Shown: one piece after another, positions 47,803 through 58,710 of the stretch
How the letters are laid out: each line of letters starts with the position of its first letter
Position numbering within the stretch: the stretch's first letter is position 1
DNA from: a virus
Reading direction: 5' to 3' (one strand)
DNA length: 64,000 bases
Virus record (IMG/VR): IMGVR_UViG_3300030004_000009
Span: 112,704-176,703 of that record
Notes under the pieces: generated by a model
The model's database searches: none
Told to the model about the DNA's origin: nothing
What the model saw: the letters and a program-made list of their open reading frames with translations, nothing else
Position numbers and translations under genes: made by a program

Positions 47803-49444
47803 AGGATTCTCAGAAGTAGGTGCATCTTTAGGTGTACGACCGTTTATAACAACACCACATTATAATACAGTTTATCTAGCTTCATATGAACCTTATCTTA
47901 CTGGTAAAGGTATCATACAGAAATGCTGGACCCAACTTGACTGGTTAAATCAGAACTCAGAAGATGGTATGCGTAGAGTAAGACAATATGTAAATCAAGG
48001 TCTTCATAAACGTGCATCTAAATTAAATAAAGATAACGAAGAATTTGGACATATGTCTCAGATATCTGGACAGATAGTTGATAAAGCTGATAAACTTCGT
48101 GGTGATCGTACAGATCGTCTTATATTTGAAGAGTCAGGTTCTAATCCAGTTCTCTTAGATACTTATGGTGTATCTGAAGCATTAGTTATTCCAAATGGTG
48201 AACGTGTAGGAACACGTATTGTATTTGGTACTGGTGGAGATACTGATGAAAATGAGAATGCGAAGAGTAAAAAGACTAAATCAGGTTTATTTGGACTTGA
48301 AACTATGTTCAATGATCCTCGTGCATTTAATATCTTACCTTATAGACACAACTATAATACACTACAAGAATATGTAGATACAGCATTTTTTGTACCAGCA
48401 TGGCGTACAGTTATAGTGGCTATGGATCATCGTGGTGTTGTTAATGAAGAGTTAGCTAGAGCATACTATAATAAAGAGAGAGATAAAAAGAAAGGACAGC
48501 CTGAAGCTTATCTTAGATACTGTTCAGAGTATTGTTTTACATATGAAGAAGCTTTATCACGTAAAGGTTCTAATAACTTTGATCGAGCTAAACTTGTAGA
48601 ACAACGTGTTCAAATAGAATTCTTAAAAACAACTCCAGTTCCAGTACGTGGTCACTTATCATGGATTAAAGATCCTACTAACGAGAAGAATATTACTGGT
48701 GTTAAATTTACTAAGAGTGATAGTGGTACAGTATTTGTAACGGAAGAGCCAATACAAGAGAATGGTCTTGTAGTTCATGATTTATATGTAGCTGGTATTG
48801 ACTCTATTGATATGGGTATCAACGATTCAATCTCAGGCGATAAAGGTTCTAAGTTTTGTATTGTGGTTAAGAAACGTTCATATGGACTTTCAGGTAATCA
48901 ATATGTATGTAAATATATTGATAGACCAGTTGATGTTCGTGAGTGTTATGAAAAAGCAGCTATGATGCTTTGGTGGTATAATGCTAAAGCTAATATAGAA
49001 TATACAAAGATTGGTCTTATTGGTTACTTTAGAGAGAAGGGTTGGATACGCTATTTAATGTCTAGACCTAAATATGCTCTTGAAGGTCAATCTAATAATA
49101 AGAATGCAACTAACTTAATTGGTACTCAATCTACTCCTAAACTTATTGATTATGGACTTGACCTTGTACGTGATTATATAAATGACTATTGTGAAAACAT
49201 TTTTTACTTAGATATGGTAAAGCAGCTTCAAGACTATTCATACGAATTAAAAGGTAAATTTGATATAGTAGCTGCAATGCAGATGTGTGAAATTGGTGAT
49301 CAAGATATGATGGGTATAACACCACGTAAACAAGAGCAGCAAGAATGGAGAGATATAGGATATTACTATGAAGATGGTAGAAAACGATATGGTATAAAAC
49401 CTCAAGAAAATAATAATGAGTACTTATTTAGACTTACCGGATAG
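47803..49444 (+). CDS. terL: Terminase large subunit, exon 2
   Basis: 546 further residues, opening AGGATTC (V)GFSEVGASLGVRPFITTPHYN. RLIFEESGSN is the Walker B and catalytic Glu of the ATPase; VAGIDSIDMGINDS starts the RuvC-like nuclease. Reading from 47969 gives only the C-terminal part and loses the ATPase. The protein packages DNA through the portal and cuts genome ends. It overlaps the next gene by 29 bases. Confidence 0.9.
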
Positions 49445-49763
49445 AGTCCGACAATACATAAGAGATAAATTTCATAAAGAATACTTAAGTACTCTTGACT
49501 ACTATACTAAACCTATATGTGATGGAGTTAAACTTTATGTATTGACATGGGGTTTAAATCAATGGATGTTTCCATTTGTTATGCAAGGTGAGTTTACATC
49601 AGAAGATAACTTTTTTAATTATATAGTTAAACAAATAGGTAGTACTAAGTTTTTTGAGACTAAACATTTTATAGCATACAGAATAGGAAAACCAATGATT
49701 GAAGCAGACCATTATATAGACCCTTTACTTAAATTTGATAATCATGTTAACAGAGAGTTATAA
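49416..49763 (+). CDS. Hypothetical protein
   Basis: 115 residues: LDLPDRVRQYIRDKFHKEYLSTLDYY, aromatic-rich. It overlaps both terL and the portal gene (49744), so it may be a small packaging or structural accessory. Confidence 0.55.
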   Translation: MSTYLDLPDRVRQYIRDKFHKEYLSTLDYYTKPICDGVKLYVLTWGLNQWMFPFVMQGEFTSEDNFFNYIVKQIGSTKFFETKHFIAYRIGKPMIEADHYIDPLLKFDNHVNREL

Positions 49764-52020
49764 TCAAAATGCTCTTTATTCAGAGAAGGAAAAAGATACA
49801 GATGACTATCTAGTTAGTTGTATAGATCTTGCTATTGCTGAACTTATTAAAGAGAAAGATCACTTGCGTAAAGCTTATAATTATTATAATGGATTACGTG
49901 ATGCTCAACAATTTAGGCATTTAGAAGAGAATTTCGGTATTGGTGTTGCAACTTCAATTGAGTTTATACCTCTTATACGTAGACATGTAGATGCCTTAGT
50001 AGGACAGTATCTTCAAAATAAAATAAAGCCAAAAGTTACTTGTAAAGATAAACCTACTCTTAATAAAATAGAGAGACAGAAACAACTTGCTATATATGAA
50101 GGAGAAGTCAATAGACTTAAAACTCAATTTGAAACTAACTTTACATTTGCTTATGCAACACCAGAAGATCAACAAACACAACAAGTACCAGTAGATATAG
50201 CAGTAGAGAATGAACTCTCTAAACTAAAGGATGAGATATCAAGAAACTTTGTATCTGAATTTGAAATAGCAGCACAGAATGTATTACTTCATCTTATACA
50301 GTCTAAGTCAGTTGATATTTATAATAAACTTAAGACAATCTTACTTGATATACTTATTGCAGGTCAATGTTATTATAAAATAACAACCATACATAAAGGT
50401 GAGACACCACAGATTGAAGTGCTTAATCCATTTGATGTATTTCACGATAGAACTACACTTTCTCCTTATATTAAAAAAGCACCACGTATAGTATCTCGTA
50501 GATGGATGTACAAAGATCAAATACTTAATCGTTATGGTCACTTCTTTCAGAAAGATGATATAGATCGTTTAATGGATGGTATGCCTGAAGGACCTAATTC
50601 TTCACTCATGTATATCGTTAATGATTCTCGTGGATTAGTTGCAGATACATCTGTAGCTATTGATCCATTTTCAGTTTATAATAATGACTATAAGAATGAA
50701 CAATATTATAATAAGCTTAATCTTGTACCGGTATATGAGGTTGAATGGTTAACAGTTAATAAGAACGATTATAAGACGGAAGATGGTAAAACTATCTATA
50801 GAGTTGATAGATATAAAGGTACTAGAATAGGTCAAGATATCTATGTTGATATGGGTAAAGATGAAGATGTAATACGGAGTGTAGAAAATCCTTATGAATG
50901 TTTTAATTCAATTAATGGTACTTATTACTCTGATCGTAATGGTAAGCCTTATTCATTAGTCTTAGCAACAGCAGGTCTACAAGATAAGTATGACATACTT
51001 CACTTTCATCGTGATAACTTAATAGCTAACTCAGGATCTAAAGGAGATTGGGTTGATGTTTCTAATCTACCTACATTTCTAGGTCAAACTCCAGAAGAAA
51101 GACTTCTAAAGTTTATGGCTTATAAGAAACAGGGCCTTGCCCCAATTAATACAGCTCAAGAGGGTCGTGGAGCAAATCATAATACAGTGTTTTCAGGTTT
51201 TGATAATACTGTTCCAGGTCAAGCTATTCAAGCAATACAACTTGTAATACAACAAACTGAAGATACATGTTCAGCTATAACTGGTGTATTTCGAGAGTTA
51301 CTTGGAGGTATAGAACAAACTGATGCAGTTTCAAATGTAGCAGTAGGTGTAAGACAGTCAGCAATCATAACAAAACAATATTATCAAGTTATGGATTCTA
51401 TTACAACAGAACTTCTTATTGATGCTATTAATGCTTGTAAAGAGTCTTATAGAGATGGAATGGTTGGATCACTTATACTTGGTGATAAAATGCAAAAGAT
51501 CTTTTCAATATCACCAGAACATTTTTGCTTTACTGATTATGATGTGCATATAGCAGATTCAGGCGATATGGTTAAGGATATGCAGAAAATAGAACAGATT
51601 ACTATGGAACTTATTAAAGGTGGACAAGTTGATATGGATATTATACTTGAGGGTATTAGTGCTGAATCTATGACAGAAATGAAAGAAGATGTTCTTAACG
51701 CTATTAAGAAGAAACAAGCTGAGAATAATCAAATTCAAATGCTTACTCAACAACTCAAACAAGCTCAACAAGCTGCTAAACAACTTCAATCCCAAATGCA
51801 AGCTATTCAAAGTCAAAATGATAAACTTAAAGCACAAGGTCTTCAAGTTGAAGAACAAGCTATTAATGATGACTTTACAGTACGTACTCAACAAAATCAA
51901 AATACTAAAGATTATAACGATAAGAAAATACAATTAGATGAACAACGTATTGAACTTGAAAAACTTGAAGTGATTCAAGGTAATAAAGTTAATCAAACAC
52001 CTAATCAAGACTTTGCATGA
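49744..52020 (+). CDS. Portal protein
   Basis: 758 residues from the ATG at 49744 (TTG at 49735 adds three). AYNYYNGLRDAQQFRHLEENFGIGVATSIEFIPLIRRHVDALVGQYLQN is typical of crAss-like portals; a coiled-coil and Gln-rich C-terminus (LTQQLKQAQQAAKQLQSQMQ) follows. The portal forms the dodecameric channel for packaging and ejection. Adjacent to terL as usual. Confidence 0.88.
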   Translation: MLTESYNQNALYSEKEKDTDDYLVSCIDLAIAELIKEKDHLRKAYNYYNGLRDAQQFRHLEENFGIGVATSIEFIPLIRRHVDALVGQYLQNKIKPKVTCKDKPTLNKIERQKQLAIYEGEVNRLKTQFETNFTFAYATPEDQQTQQVPVDIAVENELSKLKDEISRNFVSEFEIAAQNVLLHLIQSKSVDIYNKLKTILLDILIAGQCYYKITTIHKGETPQIEVLNPFDVFHDRTTLSPYIKKAPRIVSRRWMYKDQILNRYGHFFQKDDIDRLMDGMPEGPNSSLMYIVNDSRGLVADTSVAIDPFSVYNNDYKNEQYYNKLNLVPVYEVEWLTVNKNDYKTEDGKTIYRVDRYKGTRIGQDIYVDMGKDEDVIRSVENPYECFNSINGTYYSDRNGKPYSLVLATAGLQDKYDILHFHRDNLIANSGSKGDWVDVSNLPTFLGQTPEERLLKFMAYKKQGLAPINTAQEGRGANHNTVFSGFDNTVPGQAIQAIQLVIQQTEDTCSAITGVFRELLGGIEQTDAVSNVAVGVRQSAIITKQYYQVMDSITTELLIDAINACKESYRDGMVGSLILGDKMQKIFSISPEHFCFTDYDVHIADSGDMVKDMQKIEQITMELIKGGQVDMDIILEGISAESMTEMKEDVLNAIKKKQAENNQIQMLTQQLKQAQQAAKQLQSQMQAIQSQNDKLKAQGLQVEEQAINDDFTVRTQQNQNTKDYNDKKIQLDEQRIELEKLEVIQGNKVNQTPNQDFA

Positions 52021-52880
52021 CAACACTCGCTTTAAATATAACTCTAGATAATGGTTGTAATTTGTCTGTCTCTGATACTACAGGTTTCTATAATGGTAGT
52101 ACTAACTTAACTGGATTCTTACCGGAATCCAACGAAAGTTCACTTGTACTCAATACATATAAGCTATCACAAGGTTATTTCTTAAATATTTTACTTTATA
52201 ATAAGTATGCAAGCACACCTGTAATAGTTAATACCTCTGACTCATTTTATACTGTACCTCAACCTACAAATGTCACTTACGCTAATAACTTTCCATCAAC
52301 TAGTTATAAATTAACACTTGATGGTTCTTATACACTAACAAGATATTTTATACCTTCCCTTACTTTTTATACGGCAAATTATACTAATTCTATTTTTAAC
52401 AGTATAAATATGTTTTATACAGATGGCACAAATTTATATAATGTTATAAGTGGCACACCAACTATAATATCAATTACTGCTTTTATAAACACTAATCTTA
52501 ATACTTCTAACTGTATTTCAACTAGTAGTTCGTTTATCTCAACTTGTCATACTAACGCATGTTATTTTAAAATACTAAGTACAATAACCGATAAAAATAT
52601 AGGAGTTCCACAACATCATAGAGATTATGGACAGGATAGACGAGATTATGGGGATACATATTACGATAGTTATAGAGATTCTAGATCAGAGGATGATAGA
52701 CGTTATGAGTTTAAAGAACTTAAGGAAAAGAGAGATATTTTATATATGACACTTGAAGTAATTAAGTATCTTCAAGACTTTAACAATATAACACAGATAC
52801 AAAAGTTAATAGAAGCCTTAGACATATGTGGCACAATGTGTTCACCTATTATAGGAGCAAATTGTGGTTGTAGTGGATAA
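52017..52880 (+). CDS. Structural protein with coiled coil
   Basis: 287 residues: a beta-rich N-terminal two thirds (TTLALNITLDNGCNLSVSDTTGFYNG), then a Tyr/Arg/Asp-rich linker and a coiled coil, ending CGTMCSPIIGANCGCSG. Likely head or tail component. It overlaps the portal by four bases. Confidence 0.6.
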   Translation: MTTLALNITLDNGCNLSVSDTTGFYNGSTNLTGFLPESNESSLVLNTYKLSQGYFLNILLYNKYASTPVIVNTSDSFYTVPQPTNVTYANNFPSTSYKLTLDGSYTLTRYFIPSLTFYTANYTNSIFNSINMFYTDGTNLYNVISGTPTIISITAFINTNLNTSNCISTSSSFISTCHTNACYFKILSTITDKNIGVPQHHRDYGQDRRDYGDTYYDSYRDSRSEDDRRYEFKELKEKRDILYMTLEVIKYLQDFNNITQIQKLIEALDICGTMCSPIIGANCGCSG

Positions 52881-53082
52881 GTTACCTATTTTAAAACAAT
52901 TAATCATTGATAATTTTGCTATCTTTATTAGACAAGCACAAAAGGGTCATAAAACATCTAATGGTTACTCAACTATTAGAGAAGCAATGTTTGCTATTAA
53001 CATGTTAAATAATTTTACAGTAGATACTAATAAACAAACAGCTATAATAGATTATTATCTAAGAAGGCTTAACGAAATATAA
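52864..53082 (+). CDS. Small hypothetical protein
   Basis: 72 residues with a GTG start (GTG at 52873 is an alternative). DKLPILKQLIIDNFAIFIRQAQKGHKT is helical. It overlaps the previous gene by 17 bases; no family recognised. Confidence 0.5.
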   Translation: MVVVDKLPILKQLIIDNFAIFIRQAQKGHKTSNGYSTIREAMFAINMLNNFTVDTNKQTAIIDYYLRRLNEI

Positions 53083-53084
53083 CA

Positions 53085-56000
53085 ATGTTACAAACAGGAA
53101 GTAATAATCCATTTACAATTATAGATAGTTCTATGGAACAAACAGATAAGATACTTTCTATAGAAACTGTAAACTCTACAACTTGTATCTCTGATCTTAC
53201 ACCTGCTTGTACTAATGGAGTTCATAATTCATTATATGGTTTACAAGGCGGTATACCTACTGAACGCTATCACACAACAGCTCTTATTAATGCAGGTTTA
53301 GTAGCTGCCACTACACCTTCAAATACTAATCCATTTGTTACACAAAGTGTAGTGAATACTTTAATTGGTAATGCATCTGATATGTATCTTACTATCATTA
53401 ATCCAGTATTTGATGGACTATTATCAGGTGGTAATATAGCTTTATCTAACATCCAATATATTCTATTTAATGGGGATACGGATATGAATTGGAGAATAGG
53501 TTATGATATGGGTGCTTTTTCACTTACTAATGTAGCCACTCCACTCACTATAGTTACTGGTACAGGTTCAACAGATGGTTTTGCTATAGGTGGTACTGAA
53601 GGATCATCTTTCTTTGAAATTAAAGGGAGCACAGGTAATGCTTACTTCTTACAAGGTCTATCAGTTAATAACTCACCAGTTAATCCTACTGATGTAACTA
53701 GAATGACTGATTTTAATAATGGATTATCAGTTAATAGTACTAATTTTATAGGATTAGGTGGGCAATTAATAGAAGGTGTTAACATAGATCAAAATGGTAA
53801 TCAGTTTGAACTTTCTGACGATCTTTATTCATCTACTTATCTTTGGATGGGACCTGATCCTAGTAATCCTGGAATAGAAATTGGTATAGGATCAGGTAGT
53901 TCAGCTAGTTTCATGGAATTTTATACTACTGGACTAGGCCTTTATTTTGAATACGGAGGTGGAGGTAGTCAAGTTATATTACTCAGTAGTGAAGGTGGTA
54001 TACTAGTCCAAGATGCTATTAATAATATAGGAGTTTTATATGCTAGTGATTATTCATCTAATTGGTCATCAGATACTCCATTAGTAATACCTAATATAGG
54101 ATATTTATATGATAATTTTATATCAATAGGTGGATCAGATCAAACTATAACTCAAGTCCCTAATTTTCAAAATGGATTAGTAAGCTCATCAGGTGGGTAT
54201 ACTACATCGGTTGACCCCACCGAATTTCAGGCACTTTATAGCGGTAATGGTTTTTATAGTAGATTGACCTGGGATGGTTTAGAATTTTACAATTCTAGTA
54301 ATTCTGCTCTATTTAGCATAGATGCTTATAATGGTATATTTTCAGGATCACTAGTAATGCGTTTCATGAGTGAAATAAATGTACTTGACCCAGTTAATGG
54401 AGCTGATCCTGTTACTTTAGATTATGCGAATGCTAATTATGCTTTAAGTTCTGGTACTTATGTTACCTCTTTTAATACGAGGACTGGAGCAATTACTTTA
54501 TTAGCCAGTGATGTAACTACTGTATTAAATGGAACTACATTAACTGGACCTATTTATTTAGCTGGAGATGCTACTACAGCTTTAGAACCTGCTAGTTTTG
54601 GTCAATTATTAAATTATGTTAATGGATTAAACTGGAAACATTCTGTAACTGTAAGTACAACGGGTACCCTTCCTGCTTATACTACAAGTTCTGATTTTTT
54701 AACATTAACTGCATCTAGTAATGGAGCATTTCCAACTATTGACGGTATATCATTATCATCAGGAGTTGATACTATATTAGTTAAGAATGAAAGTGGATCA
54801 CTACGTACTAATAATGGAGCTTATGAATTAACTCAACAAGGTAGTATCTCAACTCCATGGATATTAACTAGAACTATTGACAGTAATACTTCTTTAGAAT
54901 TATCAGGAGCTACTTATTTAGTAAGAGAAGGATCCACTCAACAAGGTCAAGTTTACTTAGTTAATAGTAATCCAGTAACCTTAGGTACTACTCAAATAAC
55001 TCTTGCTTTAAGTGCAGGTCCTAATACTTATTTATCAGATGGTATTACTATAACTCAATCAGGTAATGTATTTAGTCTTAATACTTCATATACTGACGGA
55101 AGATATTTACAATTAACTGGTGGTACTGTTACTGGTAATATTGGAATAAATGGAGGTACTTTAAGTAGTAATTATAGTGGATTAATAGGTACTTTAAGTG
55201 GTAGTAGATTAGTTTCTGGAGGTGGTAATTATATTGAACTATCTTCTGGAGGCTCTTATAATTCCATAACTTTAAATACTAATAATTTAGTAAATATAAC
55301 TAATCCCACTACTACTATTCAATTTTCAGGAAATACTATAACTAATACTGGAAATAGTGCTACTGTTTTGTGGAGTAATCAAGGTTATATAACTGGTACT
55401 ACTATATCTACTTTATATGTACCATATACTGGAGCCACTAGTAATGTTAATTTAGGTATATATAGTTTAACAAGCGGTGCCATAACATCTACGGGACAAA
55501 GTTCATTTACCGGAAGCGGTGGTGAACCAGCGGTAACTATTACATCAGCAGGTGGATCAAACCCGGAAGCATTAATAGTAAACGGTACAAGTACTTTTAA
55601 TAGTACTACAGAAATTAATGCGGGATTAAGTGCCAATACTATAGTTAATAATGGCACAGGAGGGAACGGTTATTATTCAGGAATAGCACAATCGCCAGCA
55701 CCCGCAACGCCTGTAAGCGGTACAGAGGTTTTATATGTTAATTCAAGCAGCCAGTGGACATTTTTAGGACATAACGGTTTTGCTGCATCGCTTACAAAAT
55801 CGCTTTTAACTGCAAGCCAAGTTTATTCATTTCCTAATTCAACCGGAACATTTGTTGACGGGGGTGTTATTAACTGGCCCGGCACAATTTACAGTACACC
55901 AACTACAGCTACCGTAACATCGGGAGGTGTATTGACCTTTGCACCTGCTTTGGCTACGCAAACGGCTAATACATTTTTAGCTGGGCCATCATCGGGAAGC

Positions 56001-57407
56001 GCAGCAACTCCGGCGTTCAGGGCGATAGTAGCAAATGACATACCAACGCTGTTAAATACTGTTAATATTGGCGGGACACCATCCGGGTTATCTTATACTA
56101 ATTCACTTTATATCCAACGAAGTACAACTGCAGCCGGAATAGTTGGCATTCAAAACACTAACGCTTCCGGATACTCCGATATACATTTTTATGATAATAA
56201 CGAAAACTTGCAACTATCATTAGGAACAAACAATTCAGGGGTGAGTAATCCATTTTATAATTTCATAAATTCAAATTCCGGCAATATAATTTCATTCAAA
56301 TTTTCAACTAACGGAACACCTATTGGCACTATTTCGACCACAGCTTCAGGAACTTCGGTTACCGGAACAGGCACATCTTTTACAAGTACTTTTTTTGTAG
56401 GGCAGAGCATAACAGCAAATGGAGAAACTCACGTTATTTCTGCCATCCCAAGCGATTTATCCATGACTACAACAGCATGGACAAACACTAACACAAATAT
56501 TAATTATTCATTTTCAAGCACGACTCCGTTATCTTTATACGCTAACGGCACTACTTATGTAAATGGGAGGCTCGGATTATTGACAGGTTCTCCAACCCAT
56601 ACAATTACTCACGGTTCAACTTCTACAGGTACTGCTGTTTATAACACATCAGACCAAGTAACTAATTACGAACGAATAGTACAGCAATATCAGTCGAATA
56701 TATACACAATCGGCTCTTATGCTGGGGGTACTGGTACAGTTAGATCAATACAATTCGGAGCTGCGTTGGGTGTTGGAACAACCTTAGGCACGAGTGCGAG
56801 GATTTTTACTATAAATCAGGGCAGTTCTGGAAATATTGGATTTTTCGATTTTTTCTCACCGTCTACGTCTAGTACGAGCCATGTGTCATTCGAGTCAACT
56901 TTATCAAGCTCAAGTGTGACACAACATCTTTTGTCCATCCAACCGACTGCCTCGAATACGTTAGCAGGTGGGTATATAGGGTTGTACATGCCGGTTTTTG
57001 AGAGTTCATTTACTGGCACTGTTGCGAATTTTATTGATGTGGGGCTTACCACAGCCGCTAATGGGGGTGGTACCTATACAAGTAAATGGAAGGTGGACCA
57101 TTCAGGCAATAGCGCGCAAAGCGGCTATTTAGCCATCAATCAGCCCCCAACCGCCGTGAGTTGTTCAACAAGCGGAACCGCTAATTTTAACGAAATACAG
57201 CAGGGTAGTGCCTTCAAAATGGTTGTTGTAACGCTATCCGCTGCATTAGGAACAGCGAGTTATACATACGCCACCGCTTTTACGAATACCCCGGTAATTT
57301 TAACCACGTCGGGGCTATCAGCCTCTTTAGTAACAACAAACGGAACGTCATCGATTACAATTACCGGCGCAACAAGCACCGGGACACTTATACTTATGGG
57401 TAATTAA
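53085..57407 (+). CDS. Large tail fibre or receptor-binding protein, mosaic
   Basis: 1440 residues. The N-terminus (HNSLYGLQGGIPTERYHTTALIN) shares the QGG-ERYH element with the next gene and probably attaches to the virion. It is followed by beta-helical, Gly/Thr/Ser-rich repeats (YLQLTGGTVTGNIGINGG). From about 55470 the DNA becomes visibly richer in G+C and shows different codon use, so the C-terminal third looks like a replaced host-range module. Ends in a strongly beta-rich domain. Confidence 0.78.
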   Translation: MLQTGSNNPFTIIDSSMEQTDKILSIETVNSTTCISDLTPACTNGVHNSLYGLQGGIPTERYHTTALINAGLVAATTPSNTNPFVTQSVVNTLIGNASDMYLTIINPVFDGLLSGGNIALSNIQYILFNGDTDMNWRIGYDMGAFSLTNVATPLTIVTGTGSTDGFAIGGTEGSSFFEIKGSTGNAYFLQGLSVNNSPVNPTDVTRMTDFNNGLSVNSTNFIGLGGQLIEGVNIDQNGNQFELSDDLYSSTYLWMGPDPSNPGIEIGIGSGSSASFMEFYTTGLGLYFEYGGGGSQVILLSSEGGILVQDAINNIGVLYASDYSSNWSSDTPLVIPNIGYLYDNFISIGGSDQTITQVPNFQNGLVSSSGGYTTSVDPTEFQALYSGNGFYSRLTWDGLEFYNSSNSALFSIDAYNGIFSGSLVMRFMSEINVLDPVNGADPVTLDYANANYALSSGTYVTSFNTRTGAITLLASDVTTVLNGTTLTGPIYLAGDATTALEPASFGQLLNYVNGLNWKHSVTVSTTGTLPAYTTSSDFLTLTASSNGAFPTIDGISLSSGVDTILVKNESGSLRTNNGAYELTQQGSISTPWILTRTIDSNTSLELSGATYLVREGSTQQGQVYLVNSNPVTLGTTQITLALSAGPNTYLSDGITITQSGNVFSLNTSYTDGRYLQLTGGTVTGNIGINGGTLSSNYSGLIGTLSGSRLVSGGGNYIELSSGGSYNSITLNTNNLVNITNPTTTIQFSGNTITNTGNSATVLWSNQGYITGTTISTLYVPYTGATSNVNLGIYSLTSGAITSTGQSSFTGSGGEPAVTITSAGGSNPEALIVNGTSTFNSTTEINAGLSANTIVNNGTGGNGYYSGIAQSPAPATPVSGTEVLYVNSSSQWTFLGHNGFAASLTKSLLTASQVYSFPNSTGTFVDGGVINWPGTIYSTPTTATVTSGGVLTFAPALATQTANTFLAGPSSGSAATPAFRAIVANDIPTLLNTVNIGGTPSGLSYTNSLYIQRSTTAAGIVGIQNTNASGYSDIHFYDNNENLQLSLGTNNSGVSNPFYNFINSNSGNIISFKFSTNGTPIGTISTTASGTSVTGTGTSFTSTFFVGQSITANGETHVISAIPSDLSMTTTAWTNTNTNINYSFSSTTPLSLYANGTTYVNGRLGLLTGSPTHTITHGSTSTGTAVYNTSDQVTNYERIVQQYQSNIYTIGSYAGGTGTVRSIQFGAALGVGTTLGTSARIFTINQGSSGNIGFFDFFSPSTSSTSHVSFESTLSSSSVTQHLLSIQPTASNTLAGGYIGLYMPVFESSFTGTVANFIDVGLTTAANGGGTYTSKWKVDHSGNSAQSGYLAINQPPTAVSCSTSGTANFNEIQQGSAFKMVVVTLSAALGTASYTYATAFTNTPVILTTSGLSASLVTTNGTSSITITGATSTGTLILMGN

Positions 57408-57417
57408 CTAAAAACAT

Positions 57418-57753
57418 ATGAATAATATAGACTTCGTAGGAGAAGATCCCACAATAGAAGATGGAGTACCAACAAGTGGATGTTTAACCTCTAATCAAGA
57501 CATGATAAACCATAACAACCTAGGTAATATACAAGGAGGGACTCTTAATGAAAGATATCACTTAACATTAGCTCAACTTAATACCTTACCACAAGTATAT
57601 ACAGTATCAGATTCTGGAACACCATTATCAAATGCAACACTAAATTCAGATTATCCATCAGCCACTAATGGTAGTATAGTTAAAGGTCAAGATGTTATCT
57701 ATCAATTAATTAATGGTAGTTGGTTTTATTATGCCTATAGTGCATGTTCTTAA
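57418..57753 (+). CDS. Tail fibre-associated protein
   Basis: 111 residues: HNNLGNIQGGTLNERYHLTLAQL matches the N-terminal element of the large fibre protein (QGG-ERYH), followed by a short beta-rich domain (QDVIYQLINGSWFYYAYS). Could be a short alternative fibre or an adaptor that shares the attachment module. Confidence 0.6.
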   Translation: MNNIDFVGEDPTIEDGVPTSGCLTSNQDMINHNNLGNIQGGTLNERYHLTLAQLNTLPQVYTVSDSGTPLSNATLNSDYPSATNGSIVKGQDVIYQLINGSWFYYAYSACS

Positions 57754-57788
57754 AGATAATATAAATTAATTAAATTATAAAATAAATA

Positions 57789-58073
57789 ATGGCAACTATA
57801 GTCGCAATTACAAATGAGCCTAAAACAGGCAAACCACGTACCTTAACAGTTAATGTAGGTGCAGTTAACTTATCTTATGAGATATCACTTAATGACACAG
57901 ATGGAACAGTAATACTAGCAGGTAAACAACAAACTTTTAATTACAATCCAAATGCAACTCCAATTAGATCTACTAGTACTGTAGCACCAACCACTATTAG
58001 TACTGCTCAGACAACATTTGCTAATGCGGTTGCTACTGCATTTATAGCTTATTATGAAGCAACAAATAGTTAA
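57789..58073 (+). CDS. Small structural protein
   Basis: 94 residues, beta-rich and Thr/Ala-rich (IRSTSTVAPTTISTAQTTFANAVATAF). Sits among tail genes and is probably a virion component. Confidence 0.6.
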   Translation: MATIVAITNEPKTGKPRTLTVNVGAVNLSYEISLNDTDGTVILAGKQQTFNYNPNATPIRSTSTVAPTTISTAQTTFANAVATAFIAYYEATNS

Positions 58074-58110
58074 GATAGACTTAATTTAAAACTTTTAATA
58101 ACCACCTATC

Positions 58111-58419
58111 ATGTTTCCGGATTACGGTCATCCAATAACTCCCTATTTACCTACTACAGGTCAAGCTAAAATAGCAGTTACTAGTACAGCAGTAATGTTA
58201 CCTATTACTGTACCATTTAAACAGATTATAATTATTGCAAAAGTAACAAATACAGCAGATATATTAGTTGGCATAGAATCAGTAGCAAATACAGAAGATG
58301 GTACAGGTACTGGAGTTATAGTTCCACCAGGTGCTTCTATAACAATGGCAGCATCAGATAGTATTCCACTTTATATTAATGGTACTTCTGGTGATATAAT
58401 TTCATATATAACAAACTAA
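58111..58419 (+). CDS. Small beta-rich structural protein
   Basis: 102 residues: YGHPITPYLPTTGQAKIAV...TNTADILVGIESVANTEDGTGTGVIVPPG; a small beta-sandwich pattern like decoration or tail proteins. No motif proves it. Confidence 0.6.
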   Translation: MFPDYGHPITPYLPTTGQAKIAVTSTAVMLPITVPFKQIIIIAKVTNTADILVGIESVANTEDGTGTGVIVPPGASITMAASDSIPLYINGTSGDIISYITN

Positions 58420-58422
58420 AAT

Positions 58423-58710
58423 ATGGAAAATTTACAATATACACCAGGTTTGTCAGCTTATCAATTAGCCTCTAAGATAGTAAATACACAGACAACACTA
58501 GTTGCTGGTACAAAAGCTCTAACTATTGCTGGAGTTACAACAAGTTCTCACGCATATGTGCAATTAGTTACACCTGGTACTACAACATTAACAGTTCAGT
58601 ATCAAGTAGTGTGTACTGCTAATACAGTCACTATACAGGCTAATATTGCTGCAGGTACCATTAATGTAGCAGATATAAGTGTACTAAACGTATTAGTATT
58701 TAAACAATGA
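58423..58710 (+). CDS. Small beta-rich structural protein
   Basis: 95 residues: YQLASKIVNTQTTLVAGTKALTIAGVTTSSHAYVQL, Thr/Val-rich beta strands. It overlaps the endolysin by four bases (ATGA). Confidence 0.6.
   Translation: MENLQYTPGLSAYQLASKIVNTQTTLVAGTKALTIAGVTTSSHAYVQLVTPGTTTLTVQYQVVCTANTVTIQANIAAGTINVADISVLNVLVFKQ

Noticed and set aside
47969-49444. Terminase read as starting at the ATG at 47969
   Set aside because: This loses the ATPase P-loop and Walker region; splicing 46785 to 47803 gives a continuous conserved sequence and a length divisible by three.
49735-49743. TTG start for the portal gene
   Set aside because: An ATG nine bases downstream is more likely and costs only three residues.
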